A stretch of DNA of 64,000 bases from CAYMZZ01 sp047600605 (GCA_047600605.1 JASGKK010000001.1:496001-560000), one strand, 5' to 3'. Counted from the stretch's first letter, positions 51,286 through 61,168 are shown. Notes: generated by a model not told the origin, from the sequence alone. Program-made: numbers and translations.

Positions 51286-51708
51286 ATGAAAAAAATCCTC
51301 TTCGCCGGTTGTCTGGCCATGATGCTTTCTGTTTCCTGCTCCGAAGGCAACAGTTTAACCAGTATGCTCAATGTATTAAAAGCGAAATGGACCCTGCAGT
51401 CGCTCACGGGACAGTCGGGCCTTGGCAGCCTGTTTAATGACCGCCTGCCTTTTCTTCAATTTGATACCGAAAACAGTAAAGTGACGGGCAATGGAGGGTG
51501 CAATAATCTGACCGGTCCCTTTACACTGGAGAAAGCGGGTAAACTCAGCTTTGGCAACCTGGCTATGACACGTATGGCCTGCCCGGGCAATGGAGAGTCT
51601 CTTTTTACCAGTGCTCTGCAAAAGGTCTCCAATTTTTCAGTAAAAGACAATGTGCTCACGCTATTAAACGGGAAGGAAGAATTGATGAAACTGGTGAAAG
51701 CGGAATAA
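51286..51708 (+). CDS. META domain lipoprotein
   Basis: 140 residues. Signal MKKILFAGCLAMMLSVSCSEG with a lipobox (SVSC). The META domain follows: LKAKWTLQSLTGQ, then LPFLQFDTENSKVTGNGGCNNLTGPFTL, LSFGNLAMTRMACPGNGESLFTSALQKV. META domain proteins (HslJ-like) occur as small envelope proteins linked to heat or antibiotic stress in some species; here the role is unknown. It starts 24 bp after the right arm of element E. Confidence 0.9.
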   Translation: MKKILFAGCLAMMLSVSCSEGNSLTSMLNVLKAKWTLQSLTGQSGLGSLFNDRLPFLQFDTENSKVTGNGGCNNLTGPFTLEKAGKLSFGNLAMTRMACPGNGESLFTSALQKVSNFSVKDNVLTLLNGKEELMKLVKAE

Positions 51709-51710
51709 AA

Positions 51711-51785
51711 AGGTGTAAGGCAGAAGGCAAAAGGTAAAGGGTGTTTATATAATCCTTCTACCTTTTGCCTTTTACCTTATACCTA
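51711..51785. repeat. Mirrored heptamer-word element F (AAGGNNN)
   Basis: Left arm 51711-51740: words AAGG+TGT, CAG, CAA, TAA in 7-bp register. The right arm (51754-51785, reverse strand) reads AAGG+TAT, TAA, CAA, TAG, matching word by word with a few mismatches. A terminator follows at once. Confidence 0.75.
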
Positions 51786-51786
51786 T

Positions 51787-51816
51787 AAATAAAGGCCCTG
51801 AAAAGGGCCTTTATTT
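51787..51816. terminator. Bidirectional intrinsic terminator
   Basis: AAATAAAGGCCC (51787-51798) and GGGCCTTTATTT (51805-51816) form a perfect 12-bp stem with a 6-base loop, A/T-rich at both ends. It serves the META gene and the convergent SprB-repeat gene. Confidence 0.9.
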
Positions 51817-51837
51817 ATTATCGACTGAAATGATCCT

Positions 51838-54800
51838 TTAGAATATCCGTACCTGGTCCTTACCTACTACTTTACCATTTCCATCTACCAGGCGTACAAA
51901 GTAAATACCATGTGCGTGACCGGTAAGGTTTACCTGCATACTGGAGTATGGAGCAGTGGGTGCAAACGCTTTGGAGAATACAAGTGCTCCTTTGCTGTCA
52001 AACACCATCAGTTGACGGGGCTTCACATTACTGTTGCCCTGCTGGTAGTAACGCACGGTAAACAGACCATTATTGGGGTTGGGGCCGATAAACATACGGG
52101 CTGAAGCCGAATCCTTGATAACAACTTCATTAGAGAATGCTATACAACCATGTACCGTAGTGTATTTGGCTTTATATGCGCCCAATCCATCTACATTCAC
52201 CTGCAGGGTATTGCTGTTGGAACTCGGCACCCAGGTATTGTCGCGATACCAGGTGATCAATCCTTCTTCCTGAGGTGTGATAGTTGCTGTCAACGTAGTA
52301 AACATGCCCGGCATCAGGCTGGTATAAGGAGCCGCAGCAATGGTAATTACAGGTTGAGCATTCACCACTACCGTCACGCTGGCGCAGGCAGTCGTATTAC
52401 AATCGCCTTCGGCACGTACATAGAAGGTCGTGGTTTCATCTACCTGTACCTGTTGCAGGCTGGCACCCTGACCAATAGAAGTACCGCCACAGGCATCTTT
52501 GTACCATTTCCATACGGCACCTGTGCCGAGTGCACCACCATTGACCTGCAGGTCTACTTTGCCATCGCCGCACAATGCGGTCTTGCTGGCAGTGATCTGT
52601 GTGGGCGCCTGTGAAGCAGCTTTTACAGTGATGGTAAATGTCTGAGCCGGTCCTTCACAACCATTGGCATGAGGTGTTACACGGATTGTAGCAAGCAGCG
52701 ATGTGGTACCGGTATTGGTGGCTGCAAAGGCTGGGATGTTTCCTGTGCCACTCGCAGGCAGACCAATTGAGGTCTTATCGTTTGTCCATGTATAAGTAGT
52801 ACCGCTTACAGGGCCATTGAAGTTAACAGCCTGTGTATTACCACCCACACATACAACCTGGTTAGCCGGTACATCTGCCACCGGTGTGGGATTAACAGTG
52901 ATGGTATATTGTACAGCCGGTCCTGAGCAAGCATTGGCCACCGGTGTTACCTCGATCGTTGCTGTCTGAATGCTGCTTGTACTGTTGACTGCAGTAAAGG
53001 CAGGAATAGTACCGGTACCTGAAGCTGCCAGGCCAATAGACGGCAGGCTGTTGGTCCAGTTATAGGTAGTGCCTGTCACAGGTGAACCACCAGGTTCAAC
53101 AGCATTTACAGTACCATTGTTGCATACAACAACCGGATCAATCTCATCCACACCAGGTGTGGGATTAACAGTGATCGTGAATATGCGTACAGGGCCGGGG
53201 CAACCGTTGGCTGCAGGCGTTACGCGGATAGTGGCTACGATTGGTTCATCTGTATTGTTGATAGCAGTAAATGATGGCAGGTTGCCATTCCCACTTGCAG
53301 CCAGGCCAATGACTGTCTGGTCGTTGGTCCATTGATAGGTCACACCACTCACACTGCTATGGAACGATACTGCAGGCTGGGTAGCTTTATTACATACTAC
53401 CTGATTATCTACAGCATCCACTGCCGGAGTAGGATTGACAGTGATGGTAAAGGTTTTTGAACTACCGGTACAACCATCTGCCACAGGTGTTACCTGTATA
53501 GTGGCCACAACAGGTGCTGTACCGTTGTTGCTGGCAGCAAAGGCGGCAATATTGCCATTGCCTGAAGCTGCCAGACCAATACCGGGAGCTGAGTTGGTCC
53601 AGTTATATACAGTACCGGTTACAGTACCGCTAAAATTAACTGCTGTAACAGAAGACTGGTTACACAGTGTCTGAGAAGATACAGCCTGTACAGTAGGCAG
53701 TGGCTTAGTACTGATGGTTACTGTTTTGCTTATAGAGCAACCCTTTGCATCGGTGATGGTACAGGAATAAGTACCTGCAGCCAGGCCGGTAGCTGTAGCA
53801 GCCGCACCACCACTGGGCGACCAGCTATAGGTATAAGGGGCTGTACCGCCTGATGGTATTACAGTAGCACTACCATTCAGCGCGCCGGCACAGGACTCAT
53901 CCACAAAACTGCTGGTTGCTGTTAGTACAACCGGTTGATTGACTGTTACACTGCGGGTGATCTGGCAATTATTATTATCCGTAATGGTCACGGTATAGGT
54001 GCCGGCAGCGAGGCCGGTGGCTGTAGCCGCTGTACCGCCACTGGGTGACCAGCTATAGGTATAAGGGGCTGTGCCACCGCTTACACTCACAGAAGCCGTT
54101 CCGTTTGCACCGCCATTACAGCTTACATCAGTTTTAGAAGCTGTGCCACTAAGGGCAGTCGGTTGATTGACTGTTACACTGCGGGTGATCTGGCAGTTAT
54201 TATTGTCGGTGATCGTTACAGTATAAGTACCTGCAGCGAGGCCAGTAGCTGTAGCCGCTGTACCGCCACTGGGTGACCAGCTATAGGTATAAGGAGCTGT
54301 GCCACCGCTTACACTCACAGAAGCTGTTCCGTTTGCACCGCCATTACAGCTTACATCTGTTTTGGATGCAGTAGCACTAAGGGCAGTCGGCTGATTGACT
54401 GTTACACTGCGGGTGATCTGGCAGTTATTATTGTCGGTTATCGTTACAGTATAAGCACCTGCAGCGAGGCCAGTGGCTGTAGCCGCTGTACCGCCACTCG
54501 GTGACCAGCTATAGGTATAAGGAGCTGTACCACCGCTTACACTCACAGAAGCCGTACCGTTTGCACCACCATTGCAGCTTACATCTGTTTTAGAAGTAGT
54601 AGCACTAAGGGCAGTCGGCTGATTGACTGTTACACTGCGGGTGATCTGACAGTTATTATTGTCGGTTATCGTAACGGTATAGGTGCCGGCAGCGAGGCCG
54701 GTGGCTGTAGCCGCTGTACCGCCACTCGGTGACCAGCTATAGGTATAAGGAGCTGTACCACCGCTTACACTCACAGAAGCCGTACCATTGGTGCCGCCAT

Positions 54801-57639
54801 TGCAGCTTACATCTGTTTTGGAAGCTGTGCCACTAAGAGCAGTCGGCTGATTGACTGTTACACTGCGGGTGATCTGGCAGTTATTATTGTCGGTGATCGT
54901 TACAGTATAAGCGCCGGCAGCCAGGCCAGTGGCTGTAGCCGCTGTACCACCGCTCGGTGCCCAGCTATAAGTATAAGGAGCTGTACCACCGCTTACACTC
55001 ACAGAAGCCGTACCATTGGTGCCGCCATTGCAGCTTACATCTGTTTTGGAAGCTGTGCCACTAAGAGCAGTCGGCTGATTGACTGTTACACTGCGGGTGA
55101 TCTGGCAGTTATTATTGTCGGTGATCGTTACAGTATAAGCGCCGGCAGCCAGGCCAGTGGCTGTAGCCGCTGTACCACCGCTCGGAGCCCAGCTATAGGT
55201 ATAAGGAGCCGTACCACCGGTTACACTTACAGTGGCAGAACCATTGGCGCCGCCATTGCAGCTTACATCTGTTTTGGAAGTGGTACCACTAAGAGCGGTC
55301 GGTTGATTAAGTGTAATGCTGCGTGTAATCTGGCAGGAGCTGGTAATATCTGTAATAGTACAGGTATAGGTACCAGCAGCGAGGCCAGTAGCAGTAGCAG
55401 CCGTGCCACCGCTGGGTGACCAGCTATAGCTATAACTACCAGAACCGCCTGTAACTCCGGAAACAGTTGCTGTACCATTGGTACCACCATTGCAGCTTAC
55501 ATCTGTTTTGGAAATAGACGCAGTGACAGGGGCCGGTTGAGTGATCGTTACACTGCGGGTAATCTGACAGGTATTATTATCCGTGATAGTAACTGTATAA
55601 GGACCTGCTGCGAGGCCCGTAGCTGTAGCAGCTGTACCACCACTGGGTGACCAACTGTAGGTATAGGGAGCTGTACCACCAGTCACACCGGAAACTGTTG
55701 CTGTACCATTGGCACCGCCATTGCAGGTTACATCCGTTTTAGAAACAGAAGCGCTGATTGCAGTCGGTTGGTTGATAGTAATACTACGGGTGATCTGACA
55801 GGTATTATTATCGGTGATTGTACAGGTATAGGTTCCGGCCGCGAGACCAGTAGCTGTAGCTGCCGTACCACCACTGGGTGACCAGCTGTAGGTATAGGGT
55901 CCGGTACCGCCAGTCACACCGGAAACTGTTGCCGTACCATTGCCACCACCATTGCAACTTACATCCGTTTTAGAGATGCTGGCAGCAAGAGCCGTTGGTT
56001 GGTTAATAGTAATGGAACGGGTGATCTGACATCCTTTATTGTCGGTAATGGTGCAGGTATAAGTACCCACTCCGAGACCAGTTGCTGTAGCGTTCGTACC
56101 GCCGCTGGGAGACCAGCTATACGTATAGGGAGCCGTACCGCCAGACGCGACTACTGTCGCAGTACCATTGGCGCCGCCATTGCAGCTTACATCTGTCTTT
56201 GAGATAGTACCGGTAAGTGCAGAAGGCTGGTTAATCGTAATGGAACGGGTGATCTGACACCCTTTATTGTCGGTAATGGTGCAGGTATAAGTACCCACTC
56301 CGAGACCAGTTGCTGTAGCATTGGTACCGCCACTGGGTGACCAGCTGTAGGTATAGGGACCGGTACCACCAGATACAGCAGAAACGGTAGCTGTACCATT
56401 GGTACCGCCATTGCAGCTTACATCCGTTTTAGAAATAGAAGCTGTAATCGCAGCAGGTTGATTGACCGTAATGCTGCGTGTGGTCTGACAATTCAGGTTA
56501 TCTGTAATAGTTACCGTATAGGTATTAGCTGGCAGCCCTGTGGCTGTAGCAGCTGTGCCGCCACTGGGTGACCAACTGTAAGAATAAGGGGTCACACCAC
56601 CACTTGCTACAACGGTAGCCGTACCATTGGCACCGCCATTACAGGTTACGTCGGTTGCACTGATAGTGCCCGAAACGGAATTAACCGTGAGTGTGCCGTA
56701 ACTGGAGGTAGCTGCCGGACTTGCTGAACCGCTAGCCACACAACGATACAGATAGCCATTCATACCAGCAGTAGCACCAGTAATGTTAAGTGTTGAAGTA
56801 GTTGCATTGCTATAGACGCCGCCATTGGGGATATTGCCAAACCCTGATCCGCTATTTACCTGCCACTGATAAGAAGTAGCATTGGTAGCTGTAACTGTAA
56901 AAGTAGTATTGCCGCCCGCGCAGATTGTTCGGTTAGGCGGATTGGCAGTAATAGCAGGTGGTGATGCTCCTGCTGCTGGACCAACAATAAGATCATTGAT
57001 CCAGAAATTCATGATAGCATAAAACCGAACGGTTACTTCCGTTACGGTCACATTTTTTGTCAGTGTAAGCTGGAGTGTGGTAGTACCACTTCCTCCCGTT
57101 GGAGTAGGATCTGCCCAGGTTTCAGTGCCTCCTGCCGTTTTCACATAGTCTACCTGCACAAAGTTGGTAGCACCCATATAGCCTTTCATACTGAAATGCT
57201 TTATCCAGAGACCATAAAACTGGAAAGGCTGATTATCGGCCCGTTTGATGGTGACCAGATCGCCACCCGAACCGTCTTTGGCCAAACACTTACCATTTCC
57301 GTTTCCACCAGTGGCAGAATTGGTAAAAGACCCATTACCACCACAGGTAAGCCGGTAGGCAACACCGCCAACAGTTATATCGGCCTGGGTGTTCCAGATC
57401 CCAAAGCCATTGGGACCGCCGGAAATAGTCGCATTGGTGGTAAAATCATACGTAGTCTGTGCTCTTGACGAACTAAAACAAAATGTAAGCAAGGAAAGTA
57501 AAAACAGAAATCTTCCGAAAGTGAAACGGAGTTTTTCCGTGGAGAGAAACCTTAAAATCCCTTCGAAGCGGGACTTCTGCAAAAAACTCAAGGGTATTGC
57601 ATACGATGCAATCGACGCACGGGTAGGGTTCGGTGTCAT
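51838..57639 (-). CDS. Giant SprB-repeat cell-surface adhesin with T9SS sorting domain
   Basis: 1933 residues. N-terminal extension of about 40 residues before the hydrophobic signal core (RFLFLLSLLTFCFSSSRAQ); no later Met offers a shorter start. A lectin-like beta sandwich of about 160 residues and an Ig-like domain (ITANPPNRTICAGGNTTFTV) lead into 13 SprB repeats of about 77 residues (TDVSCNGG.NGTA.V ... YTYSWSPSGGTAATATGL). Next come four PKD-like repeats (about 85-90 residues, ending FTITVNPTP), Ig-like stretches, and the C-terminal type A sorting domain (MFIGPNPNNGLFTVRYYQ ... GIYFVRLVDGNGKVV). It is expected to be exported by T9SS and displayed on the cell surface, as SprB is in gliding. 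A terminator lies downstream. Confidence 0.95.
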   Translation of the reverse strand: MTPNPTRASIASYAIPLSFLQKSRFEGILRFLSTEKLRFTFGRFLFLLSLLTFCFSSSRAQTTYDFTTNATISGGPNGFGIWNTQADITVGGVAYRLTCGGNGSFTNSATGGNGNGKCLAKDGSGGDLVTIKRADNQPFQFYGLWIKHFSMKGYMGATNFVQVDYVKTAGGTETWADPTPTGGSGTTTLQLTLTKNVTVTEVTVRFYAIMNFWINDLIVGPAAGASPPAITANPPNRTICAGGNTTFTVTATNATSYQWQVNSGSGFGNIPNGGVYSNATTSTLNITGATAGMNGYLYRCVASGSASPAATSSYGTLTVNSVSGTISATDVTCNGGANGTATVVASGGVTPYSYSWSPSGGTAATATGLPANTYTVTITDNLNCQTTRSITVNQPAAITASISKTDVSCNGGTNGTATVSAVSGGTGPYTYSWSPSGGTNATATGLGVGTYTCTITDNKGCQITRSITINQPSALTGTISKTDVSCNGGANGTATVVASGGTAPYTYSWSPSGGTNATATGLGVGTYTCTITDNKGCQITRSITINQPTALAASISKTDVSCNGGGNGTATVSGVTGGTGPYTYSWSPSGGTAATATGLAAGTYTCTITDNNTCQITRSITINQPTAISASVSKTDVTCNGGANGTATVSGVTGGTAPYTYSWSPSGGTAATATGLAAGPYTVTITDNNTCQITRSVTITQPAPVTASISKTDVSCNGGTNGTATVSGVTGGSGSYSYSWSPSGGTAATATGLAAGTYTCTITDITSSCQITRSITLNQPTALSGTTSKTDVSCNGGANGSATVSVTGGTAPYTYSWAPSGGTAATATGLAAGAYTVTITDNNNCQITRSVTVNQPTALSGTASKTDVSCNGGTNGTASVSVSGGTAPYTYSWAPSGGTAATATGLAAGAYTVTITDNNNCQITRSVTVNQPTALSGTASKTDVSCNGGTNGTASVSVSGGTAPYTYSWSPSGGTAATATGLAAGTYTVTITDNNNCQITRSVTVNQPTALSATTSKTDVSCNGGANGTASVSVSGGTAPYTYSWSPSGGTAATATGLAAGAYTVTITDNNNCQITRSVTVNQPTALSATASKTDVSCNGGANGTASVSVSGGTAPYTYSWSPSGGTAATATGLAAGTYTVTITDNNNCQITRSVTVNQPTALSGTASKTDVSCNGGANGTASVSVSGGTAPYTYSWSPSGGTAATATGLAAGTYTVTITDNNNCQITRSVTVNQPVVLTATSSFVDESCAGALNGSATVIPSGGTAPYTYSWSPSGGAAATATGLAAGTYSCTITDAKGCSISKTVTISTKPLPTVQAVSSQTLCNQSSVTAVNFSGTVTGTVYNWTNSAPGIGLAASGNGNIAAFAASNNGTAPVVATIQVTPVADGCTGSSKTFTITVNPTPAVDAVDNQVVCNKATQPAVSFHSSVSGVTYQWTNDQTVIGLAASGNGNLPSFTAINNTDEPIVATIRVTPAANGCPGPVRIFTITVNPTPGVDEIDPVVVCNNGTVNAVEPGGSPVTGTTYNWTNSLPSIGLAASGTGTIPAFTAVNSTSSIQTATIEVTPVANACSGPAVQYTITVNPTPVADVPANQVVCVGGNTQAVNFNGPVSGTTYTWTNDKTSIGLPASGTGNIPAFAATNTGTTSLLATIRVTPHANGCEGPAQTFTITVKAASQAPTQITASKTALCGDGKVDLQVNGGALGTGAVWKWYKDACGGTSIGQGASLQQVQVDETTTFYVRAEGDCNTTACASVTVVVNAQPVITIAAAPYTSLMPGMFTTLTATITPQEEGLITWYRDNTWVPSSNSNTLQVNVDGLGAYKAKYTTVHGCIAFSNEVVIKDSASARMFIGPNPNNGLFTVRYYQQGNSNVKPRQLMVFDSKGALVFSKAFAPTAPYSSMQVNLTGHAHGIYFVRLVDGNGKVVGKDQVRIF
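53704..56676 (-). repeat. Tandem SprB-repeat coding array, 13 units of about 231 bp
   Basis: Thirteen copies of a roughly 77-codon unit, seen as TDV(S/T)CNGG at the start of each (the last is VDESCAGAL). The units nearest the 3' end of the repeat block (copies 7-12) are almost identical in DNA, while copies 1-6 and 13 have diverged. This points to recent homogenisation or copy-number change at that end. Confidence 0.93.
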
Positions 57640-57969
57640 TGAATAATGGATTTACAGTGGCTTTAACAGGGTACCTGCTTAAAAAGCAGATAATCAGGCC
57701 GCAATGTTTTACTTTTTACGGCATTTCTGAAATCTATTCTTAACTTTTTTTTTATTCAATGGTTTACGGGGACGAACAATAAGCGTATACACCTATTTGT
57801 AGTTGAAGTAATTTGATATTTGTCGTAAAAAGCATTACAGGATGTAAGGGAATTCAATACAAACGAGCCGCATGATTACTTCGACTGCTGCTTTTTCAGA
57901 TAGGATTTTTACCCCCAGCCGGTAAGATTTGTACAGCAAGGGTCAACTGACGCGTAAAGAGATTGGCGA
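57640..57969. other. 330-bp region upstream of the adhesin gene
   Basis: No supported gene. It must hold the promoter and leader of the minus-strand adhesin. A CTGCTT-AAA-AAGCAG stem lies at 57675-57689, within the presumed leader. No TAnnTTTG box with correct spacing was seen on the minus strand. Confidence 0.5.
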
Positions 57970-58167
57970 TCAGTGACAAAAAAATACACCACAAATAATA
58001 GTTGTAAGGAGCAGCAGGCTCAACAGGTAACCTGCCCAAAAATTCCGGTTTTCATAGCCGGTGTTTAGCTGTTTGCGTATCCCACCGCGGAAGCCGGTCA
58101 GCATAAAAAAGAAGAAAGCTCCTGCCCAGATACAGGTTAAACGGGCTGAAAAAGGTTCTCTGGCCAT
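57970..58167 (-). CDS. Small two-helix membrane protein
   Basis: 65 residues with two hydrophobic helices (IWAGAFFFFMLTGFRGG and WAGYLLSLLLLTTIICGVFF) separated by a basic, polar loop (IRKQLNTGYENRN). No overlapping better gene exists. It lies 47 bp downstream of the ABC ATPase gene on the same strand. It could be a membrane partner or just a small inner-membrane protein; no family is recognised. Confidence 0.6.
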   Translation of the reverse strand: MAREPFSARLTCIWAGAFFFFMLTGFRGGIRKQLNTGYENRNFWAGYLLSLLLLTTIICGVFFCH

Positions 58168-58214
58168 AGTTTTATCAATAAAGCAGTACTATCCATACGA
58201 AGTTAAAACACTCA

Positions 58215-59195
58215 TCATTGCAGCAACCAACAATCCGCGGCTACGGAAACAAATACAGAAGTACCAGCCTGCAAAAATGCATCGCGGTTCGCTGCCAGGA
58301 TTGTTTGCTCCCCTACCCTTACTGTTGTAAGAAAATGACTGCCGCGAAACGATTGCTGCAATACCACACCGGCAATACCATGCCCGGCATCAGTTGATAA
58401 AAACACTTGTTCCGGCCTTACCAGCCATTGACCACTGTCTGTACGCAAAGGAATCAGTTGTTGCACATACAGCTCACGTGGATTAAGTAATGTATACTCC
58501 CCCAATAGTCCCGCTACATAAACCGAGGATGGCTGATGATACAAAAGCTCCGGACTCCCCTGTTGTACCAGGCGTCCCTGTTGCAGGATCAGCAACCGAT
58601 GAGCCCAGCCCAGGATATCGGCCGCCTCGTGCGAGACCAGTATGCAACTGATACCAAACTCAGCACGTACATCGGCCACTACTTCTTTAATGATCCGTTT
58701 ATTGATCGCATCAAGATTCGAGAAAGGTTCATCCAGGATCAGCAGTTGCGGATTGCTGTTGAGCAGACGGGCCAGGGCTATACGCTGCCGTTCGCCTCCC
58801 GACAACTGGCTGCTGCGGCGTTGCAGCAGGTGGTCGATCCGGCACAATTCATATAACCGTTGTGCACGGGTATCTTCCAACTGATTGGTATAGGAAAGCA
58901 GTTCATGCACCCAGTAATGCGGTGGCAGATCAAAATACTGCGACAGATATGCAATACCCGGATGACCCGGCAGCAGCTTTTCCAGGGTACCGGGCACCCG
59001 TTTATCATTAAAATATACTTCTCCGGCATCGGCCTGCCCCCAGCCACCGGCAATCTGTACCAGGCTGGTCTTACCCGACCCCGTTTCACCGGCAATAGCC
59101 AGATTCTCCAGCCGGTCCATTTCAAAACTGATATCCTGCAATACAGGAAAATCCACTCCCTGCTTGCTTACACCTTTCACTGCTAAAAATGCCAT
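58215..59195 (-). CDS. ABC transporter ATP-binding protein with C-terminal TOBE-like domain
   Basis: ATG 59195 (MAFLAVKGVSKQGVDFPVLQDISFEM) gives 326 residues. The frame reaches 59270 but residues before it (RYTFKLLYLFLFSR) are encoded by repeat element G. Walker A AGETGSGKTS, signature LSGGERQRIALAR, Walker B LLILDEPFSNLD, and the H-loop SHEA are seen. After residue 240 a TOBE-like beta domain follows (PRELYVQQLIPLRTDSGQWLVRPEQVF), as in importers for molybdate, iron or polyamines. No permease or binding protein is near, so it is an orphan ATPase here; the substrate is unknown. Confidence 0.9.
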   Translation of the reverse strand: MAFLAVKGVSKQGVDFPVLQDISFEMDRLENLAIAGETGSGKTSLVQIAGGWGQADAGEVYFNDKRVPGTLEKLLPGHPGIAYLSQYFDLPPHYWVHELLSYTNQLEDTRAQRLYELCRIDHLLQRRSSQLSGGERQRIALARLLNSNPQLLILDEPFSNLDAINKRIIKEVVADVRAEFGISCILVSHEAADILGWAHRLLILQQGRLVQQGSPELLYHQPSSVYVAGLLGEYTLLNPRELYVQQLIPLRTDSGQWLVRPEQVFLSTDAGHGIAGVVLQQSFRGSHFLTTVRVGEQTILAANRDAFLQAGTSVFVSVAADCWLLQ

Positions 59196-59210
59196 GCGCG
59201 AAAATAGGAA

Positions 59211-59311
59211 AAGGTATAAAAGTTTAAAGGTATAACGGTGAAAGAATGACTCCGGCTTGTATTCATACATTTATACCTCCAAACCTTTATACCTTTAAAC
59301 TTTTATACCTT
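59211..59311. repeat. Mirrored octamer-word element G (AARGTNTA)
   Basis: Left arm 59211-59234: AAGGTATA, AAAGTTTA, AAGGTATA. The right arm 59288-59311 is the perfect 24-bp reverse complement, and its tract continues inward with two more words (AAGGTTTG, GAGGTATA). It occupies the space between two divergent genes, and its arms encode the false N-terminal extension YTFKLLYL on both strands. Confidence 0.88.
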
Positions 59312-59335
59312 CTCTTCGTACCTTGCACGCTGCTT

Positions 59336-61168
59336 ATGTCTTCACATCCCGCTATTCAACAATTACTCACCTGCATCGACCTTGAAGAAAAGGAACAGAG
59401 CGAACGTTATAAACTCGATCAGCAGCATACCCTTCGCTCACTAAAGTCCGAAGGACTGGCCCTGCACCCGCTGATCGTTACCCGCAAAAGCTTTGGCTAT
59501 GCCGATTATCCGGAAATAAGTTTTCGCCTTGCCTTTCCCGCAGCGGCCAACCAGTTTCGCGATGGCGCTGCCATCGAATGCTTCAAAACAGGTGAAGAAC
59601 CAGTCAAAGGCGTACTGCTGCAACTGGATGGCCGCCAGGGCGAATTCCGCCTTTTCGCTCCTGATTTCCCCGACTGGATAGAAGATGATGGGGTGGGCAT
59701 CAAACTGGCACCAGATACACGTACGACCGGTATCATGAAAAAAGTGTTGCAGGAGCTACCGGAAAACAAGCCGCTATTCCGCCTCTTTGAACAATTGCAT
59801 GCCACTACTCCGGTAGCACCCCGCGGGCTGCTATCCGGTAATAATGACGTACAGATCCATAATCAATCACTCAATGAGAGCCAGCGACAGGCTGTAGCCG
59901 CCATCACCCATGCAGCGGGAATGCTGATCATACATGGCCCGCCCGGAACGGGCAAGACCACCACCCTGGTCGAAGCAATCGTACAACTCTGCCGCCGGGG
60001 CGATAAAGTGCTGGTATCTGCACCGAGCAATACGGCCGTTGACCATCTTACCCGGGGACTGCTTGCTGCAGGCATCCGTGTATTGCGCGTGGGCAATGCC
60101 AGTAAAGCCGATGAAACACTGTTTGCCCATACACCTGAAGGCAAAATGGGAAACAACAAAGTGCAGAAAGAACTGAAGCAACTGCGGATCCGTGCAGACG
60201 AGTTTCGCAAAATGGCCCTCAAATACAAACGCAGCTTTGGCAAAGCAGAACGCGAACAACGACAGCTTTTATTTAAAGAAGTAAAAAATATACGTGCCGA
60301 GATCAAAAAACTGCAAACCTATCATGAAGAACGTTTTTTTGAAGAAGCACAGGTCATAACGGGTACTCCCATCGGCATTTATGATGCAGGCGTTCATAAA
60401 CTATCCTTTTCCACACTTATCATTGATGAGGCCGGACAATGCATAGAACCACTGGCCTGGTGTATTTTCCCATTGGCACAAAATATTATCCTGGCAGGCG
60501 ATCACCTGCAGTTGCCGCCAACAGTATTAAGCACAGAAGCTACCCGCAAGGGTTTTAACCGTTCTATACTGGAACTGGCCATAGATCGTCAGCCGGCCGT
60601 ATTCCTGCTCAATACCCAGTACCGCATGCGCGCCGCAATTGCCGGTTTTTCGAGCGCTTATTTCTATAAAGAACAACTCAAAACTGCCGGGCACCTCCAG
60701 AATAAAGGTATTCATGTCACTTTTATTGATACAGCCGGTGCTGGTTATGAAGAGGAACAGGGTGCAGAAGGTACCAGCCTGCAAAATCCCGGCGAACTGG
60801 AAGTTGTACAAAAACTGATAGAACAACACCAACTGGATCCCGCCAAAACGGCTTTAATATCTCCCTATGCAGGACAGGTAACGGCCGCACGCGAACAATT
60901 GCCTGCCAGCCTGCGTGTCAGTACTGTTGACAGCTTTCAGGGCCAGGAGCAGGATACTATCATTGTTTCGCTGGTACGAAGCAACAGTGAGGGTATCATT
61001 GGATTTCTGAAAGATTATCGCCGTATGAATGTGGCTATCACCCGCGCCCGGGAACAGCTATTTGTGATAGGCGACAGCGCCACCATTGGCGCAGACCCGT
61101 TTTTCAACTCCTTTCTCAGCTATGCAGAAGCGAATGGGAAGTATGTGTCGGTGTGGGAAGTGATTTGA
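59336..61168 (+). CDS. SF1B helicase of the IGHMBP2/DNA2-like group
   Basis: 610 residues from ATG 59336 (MSSHPAIQQLLTCIDLEEKEQSERYKL); the longer frame from 59246 runs through repeat G. N-terminal domain with an OB-like stalk, then motif I IIHGPPGTGKTTTLVEAI, Q-motif NESQRQAVAAI before it, motif II LIIDEAGQCIEP, motif III GDHLQLPPTV, motif IV/V LNTQYRMR and STVDSFQGQEQDTIIVSLVRSN, and motif VI NVAITRAREQLFVIGD. It is likely a 5'-3' RNA/DNA helicase in the cytoplasm. Its last codons and TGA stop lie in the left arm of mirrored-word element D. Confidence 0.93.
   Translation: MSSHPAIQQLLTCIDLEEKEQSERYKLDQQHTLRSLKSEGLALHPLIVTRKSFGYADYPEISFRLAFPAAANQFRDGAAIECFKTGEEPVKGVLLQLDGRQGEFRLFAPDFPDWIEDDGVGIKLAPDTRTTGIMKKVLQELPENKPLFRLFEQLHATTPVAPRGLLSGNNDVQIHNQSLNESQRQAVAAITHAAGMLIIHGPPGTGKTTTLVEAIVQLCRRGDKVLVSAPSNTAVDHLTRGLLAAGIRVLRVGNASKADETLFAHTPEGKMGNNKVQKELKQLRIRADEFRKMALKYKRSFGKAEREQRQLLFKEVKNIRAEIKKLQTYHEERFFEEAQVITGTPIGIYDAGVHKLSFSTLIIDEAGQCIEPLAWCIFPLAQNIILAGDHLQLPPTVLSTEATRKGFNRSILELAIDRQPAVFLLNTQYRMRAAIAGFSSAYFYKEQLKTAGHLQNKGIHVTFIDTAGAGYEEEQGAEGTSLQNPGELEVVQKLIEQHQLDPAKTALISPYAGQVTAAREQLPASLRVSTVDSFQGQEQDTIIVSLVRSNSEGIIGFLKDYRRMNVAITRAREQLFVIGDSATIGADPFFNSFLSYAEANGKYVSVWEVI

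Noticed and set aside
53704..56676. Regular 231-bp repeats as a possible CRISPR array
   Set aside because: The repeats are in-frame protein repeats (SprB) with no separate spacers, and the unit is far too long.
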